NCBI RefSeq assembly: GCF_014656075.1
Contig: NZ_BNBS01000090.1
Span: 1-33,049, forward strand
From: Streptomyces hydrogenans
GTDB lineage: Bacteria > Actinomycetota > Actinomycetes > Streptomycetales > Streptomycetaceae
Direction: 5' to 3'
DNA: 33,049 nt
Shown here: positions 1-12,607 of the stretch, in pieces
Position numbering within the stretch: position 1 is the stretch's first letter
Layout: every line of letters starts with the position of its first letter
Translations under genes and position numbers: made by a program
Notes under the pieces: model-generated
What the model saw: the letters and a program-made list of their open reading frames with translations, nothing else
The model's database searches: none
Told to the model about the DNA's origin: nothing

Positions 1-2
1 GC

Positions 3-1433
3 CGCGCCCCGGCCGCTCCGGGGCCGGCCGCCGCCCCCGGCCCGCCCCTCGCTCCCGCCGCTCCCCCGGCCGGGCCCCGGCTCAGCGGGGCCTCGCTGCT
101 CGAGTCGGCGGAGTTCGATCCGTGCACCCTCCAGGCGCGGCCCGGGGACCTGCTGCGGCGGCGGCAGCACGGGCGGGCCGTCCTGGTGGGCGTGGTGGCG
201 CTGCTGGTGTGCGGGGCGCTGCTCGGGCTACCGGGGGACGGCTGGGGCAGAAACGGTGCTGCGGCGCCGAGTTACGCCCGGAACCCCGCCGCCGAGGCCG
301 CCCTCGACCCGGCGAAGGTCAAGCGGGTCGCCGCGGCCGTCTGGCCCGGGGCCGTACGGCGGGACTTCTCGGTGTGGCCCGCGCGCGGCGAGCTGGCCGG
401 GGACGCGCCGCTGCTGCGGCGGGCGCTCGCCGTGTGGGCGCGGCCGGGCGGGGCGGTGGAGTCGTCGGCGACGCCGGGGACACCGGTCGGGCCGCCGATG
501 GGCCCGCCCCAACTGCTCTTCGCGGGGCGGGTGGACGCGGCGCGGGTGGTGCTCTTCCACGACGGGCTGCGGATCGTGCGGTACGCCGAGCCGGTGGAGG
601 GGAGCGCGGGCGCCGCGCTGGACTTCGCGCGGACCGACGGCGCGGAGGGCCCGGAGGCCGCGGCGGTCGTCGTGACGCGGGCGGCGGGCAACGTGCGCTA
701 CCTGACCGCCCCGTGGGTGACCGGCACCTCCGTGCGGGACCTGCTGATGCCCGGCAAGGAGCCGTGGACGCTGGGGCGGGACGGCCGCGGGGTCACCGAC
801 GCCGTGCCCTCCCCGGCGCTCGCGAAGGAGTGCGCGCGGTGGAACACCCTCCAGGTGGCGGACGGTTCCGGCGGCCGGCTGCTCGGCGACCTCGGCGAGC
901 TGCTGCCCGCCCGGCTGCTGTGGGGTCCCCCCGGCAGGCCCGTGGACGCCACCGGCCGCGAGGCGCGGGAGAGCTGGTCGCGGACGGCCTGCCAGTTGAC
1001 GACGGTCCTCGGGCAGGGGGTGCGATCGGTGCGGTCCTGGCGGTTCGCCCGGCAGACGCTGCCGGAGGGCGCCGGGCGGGCGGCCTGGGTGTGCACCCGG
1101 GCGGAGACCTGGCGGGGCACCGGCACCCGGGTCCTCGCGCAGTTCCTGCCGCCGGGCCGGAAGGCGCCGGCCGCGATCGCCGCCCGCGCGCAGGACGCGC
1201 CCGCGTGCGGGGTGCGCGAGCCGAGGGTGCTGGCCGGGGCGCTGTGGCAGGCGCCCGGCGGCGGCTGGTACGTGCTGGCGGCGGGCGGCCCGGACGTGGC
1301 GTCGGTGGAGGTGAAGGGCGGGGTGGCGGCCCGCGCCGAGGGTCCGGTGCTGGCCGCGAAGGCGGCGGCGGGGGCCCGCGCGGAACTGAGCGCCACCCTG
1401 GAGGACGGCCGCCGGATGCCCGCCCTGCGCTGA
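3..1433 (+). CDS. Hypothetical membrane-anchored protein, 5'-truncated by the window edge
   Basis: The reading frame is open to the left edge, so the true start lies outside the window; a GTG or ATG near 186 would cut through the membrane segment. The first roughly 35 visible residues are almost only Pro, Ala and Gly. A short charged stretch (LLRRRQHGR) follows, then one hydrophobic segment (VLVGVVALLVCGALLGL), and then about 390 residues that would lie outside the membrane. The topology suggests a single-pass protein with a cytoplasmic Pro/Ala-rich tail and a large extracytoplasmic domain. That domain has several cysteines and tryptophans, as in secreted folds, but I recognise no catalytic motif. 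The gene ends at TGA 1431-1433 and is followed by a 320-bp gap. I do not recognise the family; only membrane anchoring is inferred. Confidence 0.7.
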   Translation, partial: RAPAAPGPAAAPGPPLAPAAPPAGPRLSGASLLESAEFDPCTLQARPGDLLRRRQHGRAVLVGVVALLVCGALLGLPGDGWGRNGAAAPSYARNPAAEAALDPAKVKRVAAAVWPGAVRRDFSVWPARGELAGDAPLLRRALAVWARPGGAVESSATPGTPVGPPMGPPQLLFAGRVDAARVVLFHDGLRIVRYAEPVEGSAGAALDFARTDGAEGPEAAAVVVTRAAGNVRYLTAPWVTGTSVRDLLMPGKEPWTLGRDGRGVTDAVPSPALAKECARWNTLQVADGSGGRLLGDLGELLPARLLWGPPGRPVDATGREARESWSRTACQLTTVLGQGVRSVRSWRFARQTLPEGAGRAAWVCTRAETWRGTGTRVLAQFLPPGRKAPAAIAARAQDAPACGVREPRVLAGALWQAPGGGWYVLAAGGPDVASVEVKGGVAARAEGPVLAAKAAAGARAELSATLEDGRRMPALR

Positions 1434-1589
1434 ACGGGCGGGGCCGGGGGCGGTCCGGGCGTGAGCCGGAGCCGGGCCGGACAGCCGGGCCGGCCGGGGG
1501 CGGGGGGCCGGGGCCGGGTCCGGGGCCGGGGGGCAGGGCGTCGGGGTCGGGGTCGAGTGGCCAGGGCGCCGGGGTCGGGTGGACAGGCC

Positions 1590-1685
1590 GGGGCCGAGGC
1601 GGGGTGGTCAGGTCTGGGCCGGGGGCGGGTACCGACCGGGGTCGAGGCCGGGTGGTCAGGTCCGGGCCGGGGGCGGGTACCGGCT
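1590..1685. repeat. Two-copy 48-bp tandem repeat
   Basis: Unit 1 spans 1590-1637 and unit 2 spans 1638-1685. The inner 32 bases (1603-1634 and 1651-1682, both beginning GGTGGTCAGG and ending GGGTACCG) differ at one position. More degenerate relatives of the unit seem to extend leftwards to about 1540. The repeat is non-coding and sits just upstream of the diiron-protein promoter. Confidence 0.8.
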
Positions 1686-1741
1686 GGGCCCCGGGCCGAA
1701 AAAGGCCGTGCACGGCTCTGTCGCCCGTGCTTACTCCTCAG

Positions 1742-1747
1742 TACATT
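1742..1747 (+). promoter_or_regulatory. Candidate -10 element for a leaderless transcript
   Basis: TACATT lies six bases before the ATG at 1754, the spacing expected if transcription starts at the start codon. No purine-rich ribosome-binding site precedes that ATG, which supports leaderless translation. No convincing -35 was found, so the call is tentative. Confidence 0.35.
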
Positions 1748-1753
1748 GACGGC

Positions 1754-2638
1754 ATGTCTAATACGCAGCCTGCACCGGTGGCGTCGGAACACGTCGAGCT
1801 CAAGGCCCGCAAGGTCGCCTTCGACTGGCAGGAGACCCCGCTCCACTGGGTTCCCGGCGACCCCTTCACCACGCACACGATCAACGTGCTGCACCTCCTG
1901 CTCCCGGCCGGCGAGCGCTGGTTCGTGCACGTCTACCAGCAGGCGCTGCCGTACATCACCGACGACCGGCTGCGCGAGGACGTCATCGGCTTCATCGGCC
2001 AGGAGGCCGTGCACTCGCAGGCGCACGACGACGTCCTGCCGCACCTGCGCGCGCAGGGCCTCGACCCGACGCCCTACACCGCGCAGGTCGACTGGTTCTT
2101 CGAGAAGCTGCTCGGCGACCGGACGCTGCCGCCCGGCCGCCCGCGCCGCTGGTGGCTGATGGAACGGGTCGCGCTGATCGCCGCGATCGAGCACTACACC
2201 GCCTTCCTCGGCGACTGGATCCTCAACGCCGAGGAGCTGGACCGACGCGGTGCCGACCCGATGATGATGGACCTGCTGCGCTGGCACGGCGCCGAGGAGG
2301 TCGAGCACCGGTCGGTGGCCTTCGAGCTGTTCATGCACCTCGACGGCGGCTACCGGCGCCGCGCCCGCACCTGGGCGCTCGCCTTCGGCGCGCTGGTCTT
2401 CCTCTGGCAGCGCGGGGTCCGCTTCTTCCTGGAGAACGACCCCAGCCTGCTCGACCCCAAGGCGTCCTGGGCGGACTTCTACCGCAAGGGCCGCGAGGGC
2501 GTGCTGCCCGCCACCCCGGCCGTGCTGCGCTCGATACCCCGCTACCTCAGCCGCGCCTACCACCCCTCCCAGGAGGGCGACACCGCGCAGGCCCTCGCCT
2601 ACCTCGCCTCCTCCCCCGGCGCCAACGGAGGCCGCTGA
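1754..2638 (+). CDS. Ferritin-like diiron protein, PF10118/COG3687 'metal-dependent hydrolase' family
   Basis: This 294-residue protein resembles the family annotated as predicted metal-dependent hydrolase. The sequence shows a spaced set of carboxylate and histidine ligands typical of a four-helix diiron site: E54, E84xxH87, E146 (followed by H147) and E182xxH185. That is the 4-Glu/2-His pattern of ferritin-like oxygenases and desaturases, so an oxidative rather than hydrolytic role is plausible; this is inference. A hydrophobic helix lies near residues 208-222. The ATG at 1754 is chosen because the recognisable protein begins just after it and the frame upstream is the G-rich repeat. The stop overlaps the start of the downstream reductase (TGATG), so the two are translationally coupled and probably work together. 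The substrate is unknown. Confidence 0.85.
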   Translation: MSNTQPAPVASEHVELKARKVAFDWQETPLHWVPGDPFTTHTINVLHLLLPAGERWFVHVYQQALPYITDDRLREDVIGFIGQEAVHSQAHDDVLPHLRAQGLDPTPYTAQVDWFFEKLLGDRTLPPGRPRRWWLMERVALIAAIEHYTAFLGDWILNAEELDRRGADPMMMDLLRWHGAEEVEHRSVAFELFMHLDGGYRRRARTWALAFGALVFLWQRGVRFFLENDPSLLDPKASWADFYRKGREGVLPATPAVLRSIPRYLSRAYHPSQEGDTAQALAYLASSPGANGGR

Positions 2639-3699
2639 TGCCCCGCTTCACCACCGTCGCCCTGGTGGCCGGCGCCGCGCTCCTGGTCCGCCGGGCGGTC
2701 CGCTCCCGGATGACCAGCGCCCCGCTGTGGCCGTTGCCGTCCCTGGAGACGCCGGTCTCCGGCTACGGGCGCGGGGCGACCGTCCCCCGCCGGGTGCTCG
2801 TCACCGGCCGGGCCGTCCCCGCCGAGGGCGTCGTCGAACTGCGCCTGGAGGGCGAGCGGCTGCCGTCCTGGGAGCCGGGCGCCCACCTCGACCTCGTGCT
2901 CCCCTCCGGCCAGGTCCGGCAGTACTCGCTCTGCGGCGACCCGGGCCAGGCCGACGTCTACCGGATCGCGGCCCGGCTCGTCGAGGAGGACCGGGGCGGC
3001 CGGGGCGGCTCGCGCGAGGTGCACGAACAGCTCCACGAGGGCGTCGAGATCGAGGTCCGGGGCCCCCGCAACCGCTTCCCGCTGGTCGACTCCCCCTCGT
3101 ACGTCTTCGTCGCCGGCGGCATCGGGATCACCCCGGTCCTGCCGATGGTCCGGGCGGCCGAGGCGGCCGGCGCGGACTGGCGGCTGGTCTACTGCGGGCG
3201 CTCCCGCGCCACCATGCCGTACCTGGCGGAGCTCGTACGGCTCGGCGGGGACCGCGTGACCGTGGTCGCCGAGGACGAGGACGGGTACCCGGACCTGGCC
3301 TTCCTGGGACGGACGCCCGCCGAGACGGTCGTCTACTGCTGCGGCCCCGACGGGCTGATGGACGCCGTCTCCGCCGCGATGCCGGAGGGCCGGACCCCGC
3401 GCCTGGAGCGCTTCTCCGCGCTCGCCCCGGCCGACGGCACCGCCTTCGAGGTCGAACTGCGGCGCTCCGGAAGGACGGTGGCCGTCGCCGCCGACCAGTC
3501 GGTGCTGGCGGCCGTGCGGGAGGAGGTGCCGGGTCTCATGTACTCGTGCACGCAGGGCTTCTGCGGCACCTGCCGGCAGACCGTCCTGGACGGCGAGGTC
3601 GACCACCGGGACGAGCTGCTCACCGACGCGGAGCGGGCGGACTCGATGCTGATCTGCGTCTCGCGCTGCGCCGGGAAGAAGCTCGTCCTGGACCTGTAG
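2638..3699 (+). CDS. Flavin- and NAD-binding ferredoxin reductase with C-terminal 2Fe-2S domain
   Basis: This 353-residue protein has the order of phthalate-dioxygenase-reductase-type electron-transfer proteins. A short N-terminal hydrophobic segment (residues 5-17) may anchor it to the membrane. A flavin-binding barrel follows with RQYSL at 94-98. Next is a nucleotide-binding domain with GGIGITP at 160-166 and CGPDGLM at 235-241. A plant-type 2Fe-2S domain at the C-terminus has C304, C309, C312 and C340. Family knowledge says such proteins pass electrons from NAD(P)H via flavin to the iron-sulfur cluster and on to an oxygenase. The gene starts inside the stop codon of the diiron-protein gene, so that protein is the obvious candidate acceptor. 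The partner assignment is inferred from context only. Confidence 0.9.
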   Translation: MPRFTTVALVAGAALLVRRAVRSRMTSAPLWPLPSLETPVSGYGRGATVPRRVLVTGRAVPAEGVVELRLEGERLPSWEPGAHLDLVLPSGQVRQYSLCGDPGQADVYRIAARLVEEDRGGRGGSREVHEQLHEGVEIEVRGPRNRFPLVDSPSYVFVAGGIGITPVLPMVRAAEAAGADWRLVYCGRSRATMPYLAELVRLGGDRVTVVAEDEDGYPDLAFLGRTPAETVVYCCGPDGLMDAVSAAMPEGRTPRLERFSALAPADGTAFEVELRRSGRTVAVAADQSVLAAVREEVPGLMYSCTQGFCGTCRQTVLDGEVDHRDELLTDAERADSMLICVSRCAGKKLVLDL

Positions 3700-3708
3700 C
3701 CGCCCGGG

Positions 3709-4227
3709 TCAGGGCAGGATCAGCCAGTCGAAGGCGAGGGCGGCCGCGAGGCCGCCCACCAGCAGCCAGGTGCCCAGCCGGGTACGGCCGTTGCGGGCCA
3801 GCTCGATGACGACGCCGCACAGGATCATCGCCAGGCCGTAGACGCCGACGACCAGGACGGAGGTCCGGCTCGCGAGCCGGATCACCAGGACCACGCCCAT
3901 CACCACCAGCAGGACCGAGGCGGCCGCCACGCGCAGCCGCCTCGCCTGCTTGGGCGTCATGCCGCCGCTCCGCCCGGAGTCCTCCGGCTCGGCGTCCTCC
4001 TCGGCGTCCTCCGCGCCGTCGTCCTCCGGGCCGTCGTCGTCCGGGCCGTCGTCCTCCGGGCCCTCCGGACCGGTGTCCTCGTCGGCGTCCTCACGGCCGG
4101 TCTCGCGGGCCGCGCCCGCCGCGCCGTCCGCGCCCTTCTCCGCCTCGGCGGCCGCCCGGCCGTTCTTCGTCCCGGACCCTGCCGGACCGGTCTCTTCCTC
4201 CGTCGCCACCGCGGGCTCGTCGCTCAT
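3709..4227 (-). CDS. Small acidic membrane protein, unknown function
   Basis: This 172-residue protein begins MSDEP. It has an N-terminal half (about 95 residues) very rich in Asp, Glu, Gly and Pro, including a three-fold five-residue repeat of the GPEDD type. A basic patch (TPKQARRLR) follows, then three predicted membrane helices in the last 75 residues. The acidic region is probably disordered and cytoplasmic. The ATG at 4227 is chosen because longer frames run into the divergent TetR gene. It is convergent with the reductase gene (9-bp gap) and divergent from the TetR gene with only 37 bp between, which suggests shared control. I do not recognise a characterised family. Confidence 0.8.
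   Translation of the reverse strand: MSDEPAVATEEETGPAGSGTKNGRAAAEAEKGADGAAGAARETGREDADEDTGPEGPEDDGPDDDGPEDDGAEDAEEDAEPEDSGRSGGMTPKQARRLRVAAASVLLVVMGVVLVIRLASRTSVLVVGVYGLAMILCGVVIELARNGRTRLGTWLLVGGLAAALAFDWLILP
4018..4062. repeat. Three 15-bp tandem repeats inside a coding region
   Basis: Units start at 4018, 4033 and 4048 with form GTCGTCSTCCGGGCC on the plus strand; the middle copy differs at one base. They encode a repeated acidic pentapeptide in the disordered part of the membrane protein. Because the unit is a multiple of three, copy-number changes would keep the frame. Confidence 0.8.
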
Positions 4228-4264
4228 GGACGAGGAGCGTAACGGACCCCGATAGGCTGTTCGT
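4228..4264. promoter_or_regulatory. 37-bp divergent promoter region
   Basis: On the plus strand TAGGCT (4253-4258) lies six bases before the TetR ATG at 4265. On the minus strand TACGCT (4241-4236) lies eight bases before the ATG at 4227. Neither ATG has a ribosome-binding site, so both transcripts may be leaderless. The gap is too short for two independent promoters with separate -35 regions, so they must overlap. The -35 elements are not recognisable. Confidence 0.4.
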
Positions 4265-4981
4265 ATGACGACCGGTGTACGGCGCAGGATGGGCGTCGAG
4301 GAGCGCAAGCAGCAGCTGATCGGGGTGGCCCTCGAACTGTTCAGCAGCCGCTCCCCCGACGAGGTCTCCATCGACGAGATCGCCGCCGCCGCGGGCATCT
4401 CCCGGCCGCTGGTCTACCACTACTTCCCCGGCAAGCAGAGCCTGTACGAGGCGGCGCTGCGACGCGCGGCCGACGAGCTGGCGGCCCGCTTCCTGGAGCC
4501 GCCGCAGGGCCCGCTGGGGGCGCGGCTGTTGCGGGTGATGGGCCGGTTCTTCGACTTCGTCGACGACCACGGGCCGGGCTTCGCGGCGTTGATGCGGGGC
4601 GGCCCCGCGGTGGGTTCGTCGACGACCAACGCGATGATCGACGAGGTGCGGCAGGCCGCGTACGAGCAGATCGTGGCCCATCTCGGGGTGACGGAGCCCT
4701 CGCCGCGGCTCGAACTGGTCGTGCGGTCCTGGGTGTCGCTGGCGGAGTCGACGGCGCTGCTGTGGCTGGACGGGCGGCGGGTGCCGCGCGCCGAGCTGGA
4801 GCAGAAGCTGGTGCACGACTTCGCGGCCCTGACGGCGGTCAGCGCGGTCTACGACGAGCAGGCGGCGCGGGTGCTCGCGACGATCATGGCCGAGGAGCCG
4901 GCGGACGGGCCGTTCGGGCAGTTGGTGGGCCGGCTGCTGGAGCTGGCCCCCGCCGCCGTACCGGCTCAGCCCGCGAGGTAG
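4265..4981 (+). CDS. TetR-family transcriptional regulator
   Basis: This 238-residue protein has an N-terminal TetR DNA-binding domain: helices at about residues 12-58 with IDEIAAAAGISRPLVYHYF as helix-turn-helix and the following PGKQSLYEAAL. The variable C-terminal half (about 75-230) is the ligand-binding and dimer region, and its ligand cannot be predicted. It is divergent from the acidic membrane-protein gene and downstream of the diiron/reductase operon, so it may control the former through the 37-bp gap. Its last 16 bases overlap the 3' end of the convergent tautomerase-like gene. Confidence 0.93.
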   Translation: MTTGVRRRMGVEERKQQLIGVALELFSSRSPDEVSIDEIAAAAGISRPLVYHYFPGKQSLYEAALRRAADELAARFLEPPQGPLGARLLRVMGRFFDFVDDHGPGFAALMRGGPAVGSSTTNAMIDEVRQAAYEQIVAHLGVTEPSPRLELVVRSWVSLAESTALLWLDGRRVPRAELEQKLVHDFAALTAVSAVYDEQAARVLATIMAEEPADGPFGQLVGRLLELAPAAVPAQPAR

Positions 4982-5298
4982 GAGTTCTCGAAGTCGCGGA
5001 TCTCGACCGAGAGGCGCGCCCGCTCGGCCGTCTTGAGGTGGCGGGGCAGCAGGGCGAGCACGGCCTTCGAGAGGCGGCGCTTGGCGTCGTCGGTCTGGCC
5101 GAAGCGGACGGCGATGTCGACGTGGACCACGGCCCTGTCGGCGGTGCCGTCGCCGACGACGGTCTCCTCGACCTCCCGGAAGCGGGTCGTGCAGCCGGAG
5201 AGCGGTGCGCCGACGGCCTCCGCCACGAGCGGGTGGAGGGCGAGCGCGAAGCCGCGCCGGTCCAGGGGCGCGGAGTAGTCGACGGTGATCTGCGGCAT
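4966..5298 (-). CDS. Tautomerase-superfamily protein, 5-carboxymethyl-2-hydroxymuconate isomerase-like
   Basis: This 110-residue protein begins MPQITVDYS. Members of the tautomerase superfamily use the proline exposed after Met removal as catalytic base, and the MPQ start fits that. Length and sequence resemble the 5-carboxymethyl-2-hydroxymuconate delta-isomerase family of homoprotocatechuate degradation. The start at 5298 is preceded by AGGAG with eight bases of spacing. No other aromatic-catabolism gene lies nearby, so the actual substrate is open. The 3' end overlaps the convergent TetR gene by 16 bp. The gene follows the pullulanase terminator on the same strand, so it probably has its own promoter in 5299-5342. 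Confidence 0.8.
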   Translation of the reverse strand: MPQITVDYSAPLDRRGFALALHPLVAEAVGAPLSGCTTRFREVEETVVGDGTADRAVVHVDIAVRFGQTDDAKRRLSKAVLALLPRHLKTAERARLSVEIRDFENSYLAG

Positions 5299-5342
5299 GA
5301 CGGTGTCTCCTGCTGGTACGGGATGTCGGGCCACAGCTTTAC

Positions 5343-5385
5343 GGCGCGGGCCCCGGCCGCACAAGTGGCGACCGGGGCCCGTGCC
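5343..5385 (-). terminator. Strong terminator hairpin after the pullulanase gene
   Basis: The arms are 18 bases each, 5343-5360 and 5368-5385, with 16 pairs including an uninterrupted CGGGCCCCGG core, and a 7-base loop (ACAAGTG). It begins 13 bases after the pullulanase stop codon. It lacks a U-tract, as is common in high-GC actinomycetes. Confidence 0.85.
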
Positions 5386-5398
5386 CTGAGGAGGACCG

Positions 5399-10693
<5,295 letters not shown>

Positions 10694-10720
10694 GAGGGCT
10701 CCCTGAAGGTACGGGAAGGG

Positions 10721-10747
10721 AGGGCCGCCCCCGGCGGGGGCGGCCCT
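10721..10747 (-). terminator. Perfect 12-bp hairpin between amylase and pullulanase genes
   Basis: The arms AGGGCCGCCCCC (10721-10732) and its exact complement (10736-10747) flank a GGC loop. It begins 14 bases after the amylase stop and ends 27 bases before the pullulanase GTG. It can act as terminator, partial attenuator or mRNA-end stabiliser for the amylase transcript. No separate pullulanase promoter is evident in the remaining 27 bases, so read-through is likely. Confidence 0.75.
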
Positions 10748-10761
10748 GGGGAGGGCGGGGC

Positions 10762-12477
10762 TCAGCTGCGGAAGGTGTCGTTCAGGACGGCCTGGCCGGA
10801 GGCGGGGACGGTCGCGGTGCGGTTGGCGCCGGACTCCCAGGTGACGTTCCCGGCCCCGTCCTTGCGGATGTACTTGTACTCGAAGGCCGTTCCGGCGGGC
10901 AGGTTCACGGCCAGCTTCCACACGGGGTAGGCGGCCGGGTCGAGCTTGAGGGCGGCGGCCGGGGACCAGTTGCCCAGCTCGGCGCGGTTGCCGACCACGT
11001 AGACGTTCTGGCCCATCACGGTGGTGGCGGTGACGTTGAAGGAGGCGCCCGCGGTGGCGGGGGGCGTGGTCGGCGGGGTGGTGGGGGTGGTGCCGCCGCC
11101 GCAGTTCGTGGCGCCCGTGTGGAGGGCGAGGGCGGTGTGGGAGCCCAGGGTGGCGGTGAACTGGCCGTTCGCGCCGACGGTGACCGGGTTGTTCGACTGC
11201 ACGTCGCAGTAGGTGCCGGCCGGGAGGGAGGTCTGGAAGGTGCGGGTCAGGGCGGAGGACTCGTGGTTGAGGGCGACGTAGCCCTTGGCGCCGCGGCCGA
11301 ACGCGATCGCGTTGCCGCCGTTGTCCCACCAGCCGGTGACGGCCTCGCCGCGGGTGGTGTTGCGGAAGGCGACCATGGAGGAGATCTCGCGCCAGGCGTG
11401 CTGGCACTTCCAGCCGTCGGTGTAACAGGCGTTCACCTGGCCGCCGTTGGGCGGGCCGGCGTCCTTGTCGGTCCACTCGTAGCCGGAGTGGACGTCCGGG
11501 GAGCCGTAGGGCCAGGCCAGCATGAAGACGGAGGCGAGGGTGTAGGTGGCGCCGTCCTTGTAGGACAGGGTGTCGCCGCCGCGCTCGGTGTCGTGGTTGT
11601 CGACGAAGACGCCGGACTGCCCGGAGGGCATGTAGCCCCAGGACTCGCCGAAGTTCTTGAGGTAGGCGAGCTTCTCGTTCTGGAGGACCCGCTTGAGGTC
11701 GCGGGCGTAGCGGAACTCCTGGACGTCGCCGCTGCCGAGGTACTCGCTCGGGGAGACGGCCTCGCCGGCGCCGTGGATGGCCTCCATCTTCCAGAAGACG
11801 GACGGGTTCGTCAGCCGGGACTTGATGTTCGCGAGGTCGGCGGCCGGCATGTGCTTGGCGGCGTCGACGCGGAAGCCGTCGACGCCCAGCGAGAGGAGGT
11901 CGTTGAGGTAGCCGGCTATCTTGCCGCGGACGTACTCCTCGCCGGTGTCGAGGTCGGGGAGCTGGACCAGTTCGCAGTTCTGGACGTTGGCGCGGTCCTG
12001 GTAGTTGGAGATCGCGGACCGGCAGTCGTCCATGTCGGAGCCGGAGTAGAGGCCCGGGTAGTCGTACTTGGAGAACGGGGTCCCGCCCGTTCCGGTGCCG
12101 GAGCCGTTGGCCATGTGGTTGATGACCGAGTCGGCGACGACCTTCACGCCGGCGGCGTGGCAGGTGTCGATCATGTTCTTGAAGGCGGTGCGGTCGCCGA
12201 GACGGCCGGCGATCTTGTAGCTGACGGGCTGGTACGAGGTCCACCACTGGCCGCCCTGGAGGTGCTCCTGGGGCGGTGAGACCTGGACGTAGCCGTAGCC
12301 GGCGGGGCCGAGGCGGTCGGTGCACTCACGGGCCACCGAGGCGAAGTTCCATTCGAACATCACCGCGGTGACGTCCTTCGTGCCCGGCGGGGTGGCCTGC
12401 GCCGGGGCGTTCACCGTGACGGCCGCGGCTGCACCCGCCACGAGGGCGAGTGCAGCGGCCACGGTCTTTCTTGCCAT
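10762..12477 (-). CDS. aml: Secreted alpha-amylase (GH13) with C-terminal CBM20 starch-binding domain
   Basis: This 571-residue enzyme hydrolyses internal alpha-1,4 bonds of starch outside the cell. The signal peptide covers about residues 1-28 (MARK, long Ala-rich core, AQA). The catalytic domain (about 33-380) carries D205 in GFRVDAAKH as nucleophile, E232 in MEAIHG as acid/base and D296 in FVDNHD; SPPQEH at 67-72 and VINH at 118-121 are also typical. An all-beta C domain precedes a Thr/Pro linker (about 462-474) and a CBM20 domain (about 476-571, with GNW and KYIRKD). Length and layout match classical Streptomyces amylases. The ATG at 12477 has AGGAGG seven to eight bases upstream. CGCAAG boxes upstream imply control by a MalR-type repressor. 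Confidence 0.96.
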   Translation of the reverse strand: MARKTVAAALALVAGAAAAVTVNAPAQATPPGTKDVTAVMFEWNFASVARECTDRLGPAGYGYVQVSPPQEHLQGGQWWTSYQPVSYKIAGRLGDRTAFKNMIDTCHAAGVKVVADSVINHMANGSGTGTGGTPFSKYDYPGLYSGSDMDDCRSAISNYQDRANVQNCELVQLPDLDTGEEYVRGKIAGYLNDLLSLGVDGFRVDAAKHMPAADLANIKSRLTNPSVFWKMEAIHGAGEAVSPSEYLGSGDVQEFRYARDLKRVLQNEKLAYLKNFGESWGYMPSGQSGVFVDNHDTERGGDTLSYKDGATYTLASVFMLAWPYGSPDVHSGYEWTDKDAGPPNGGQVNACYTDGWKCQHAWREISSMVAFRNTTRGEAVTGWWDNGGNAIAFGRGAKGYVALNHESSALTRTFQTSLPAGTYCDVQSNNPVTVGANGQFTATLGSHTALALHTGATNCGGGTTPTTPPTTPPATAGASFNVTATTVMGQNVYVVGNRAELGNWSPAAALKLDPAAYPVWKLAVNLPAGTAFEYKYIRKDGAGNVTWESGANRTATVPASGQAVLNDTFRS

Positions 12478-12514
12478 GCTTCCTCCTGTACGACGTCCCT
12501 GTCGTGTCGCGAGA

Positions 12515-12555
12515 GCGGCTCGCAAGAGTGCGGTTCGCAAGAGCGGTTCGCAAGA
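12515..12555 (-). promoter_or_regulatory. Triple direct repeat upstream of the amylase gene, candidate MalR-type operator
   Basis: Three 13-bp copies of GCGGYTCGCAAGA occur at 12515-12527, 12530-12542 and 12543-12555, read on the plus strand. On the amylase strand they read TCTTGCGARCCGC. CTTGCAG-like repeats are known control elements of Streptomyces amylase and maltose promoters. Two further CGCAAG boxes lie at 12639 and 12651. Confidence 0.7.
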
Positions 12556-12556
12556 A

Positions 12557-12577
12557 GTTGCCGAAAGCTTCAGCAAC
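12557..12577. promoter_or_regulatory. 21-bp imperfect palindrome upstream of the amylase gene
   Basis: It starts GTTGCCGAAA and ends TCAGCAAC; eight of ten position pairs are complementary around a central G. Size, symmetry and the GTTGC/GCAAC ends suit a LacI-family operator. It directly adjoins the triple CGCAAG repeat. Confidence 0.6.
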
Positions 12578-12607
12578 TCTTTTCAGCCGCGACCGTAGGG
12601 GCGTACA

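Larger units (their letters stand above)
1434..1753. other. 320-bp G-rich intergenic stretch
   Basis: No gene is supported here. The plus strand is extremely G-rich, with repeated runs of three or more G between about 1485 and 1690, and it includes a two-copy 48-bp tandem repeat. No clear terminator hairpin for the upstream gene was seen. The last 40 bases turn less GC-rich and hold the probable promoter of the next gene. Confidence 0.7.

Noticed and set aside
122..1753. Extension of the diiron-protein frame upstream to 122
   Set aside because: The added part is an Arg/Gly/Ala-rich translation of the first gene's alternate frame and of the G-rich repeat; family similarity begins only after ATG 1754.
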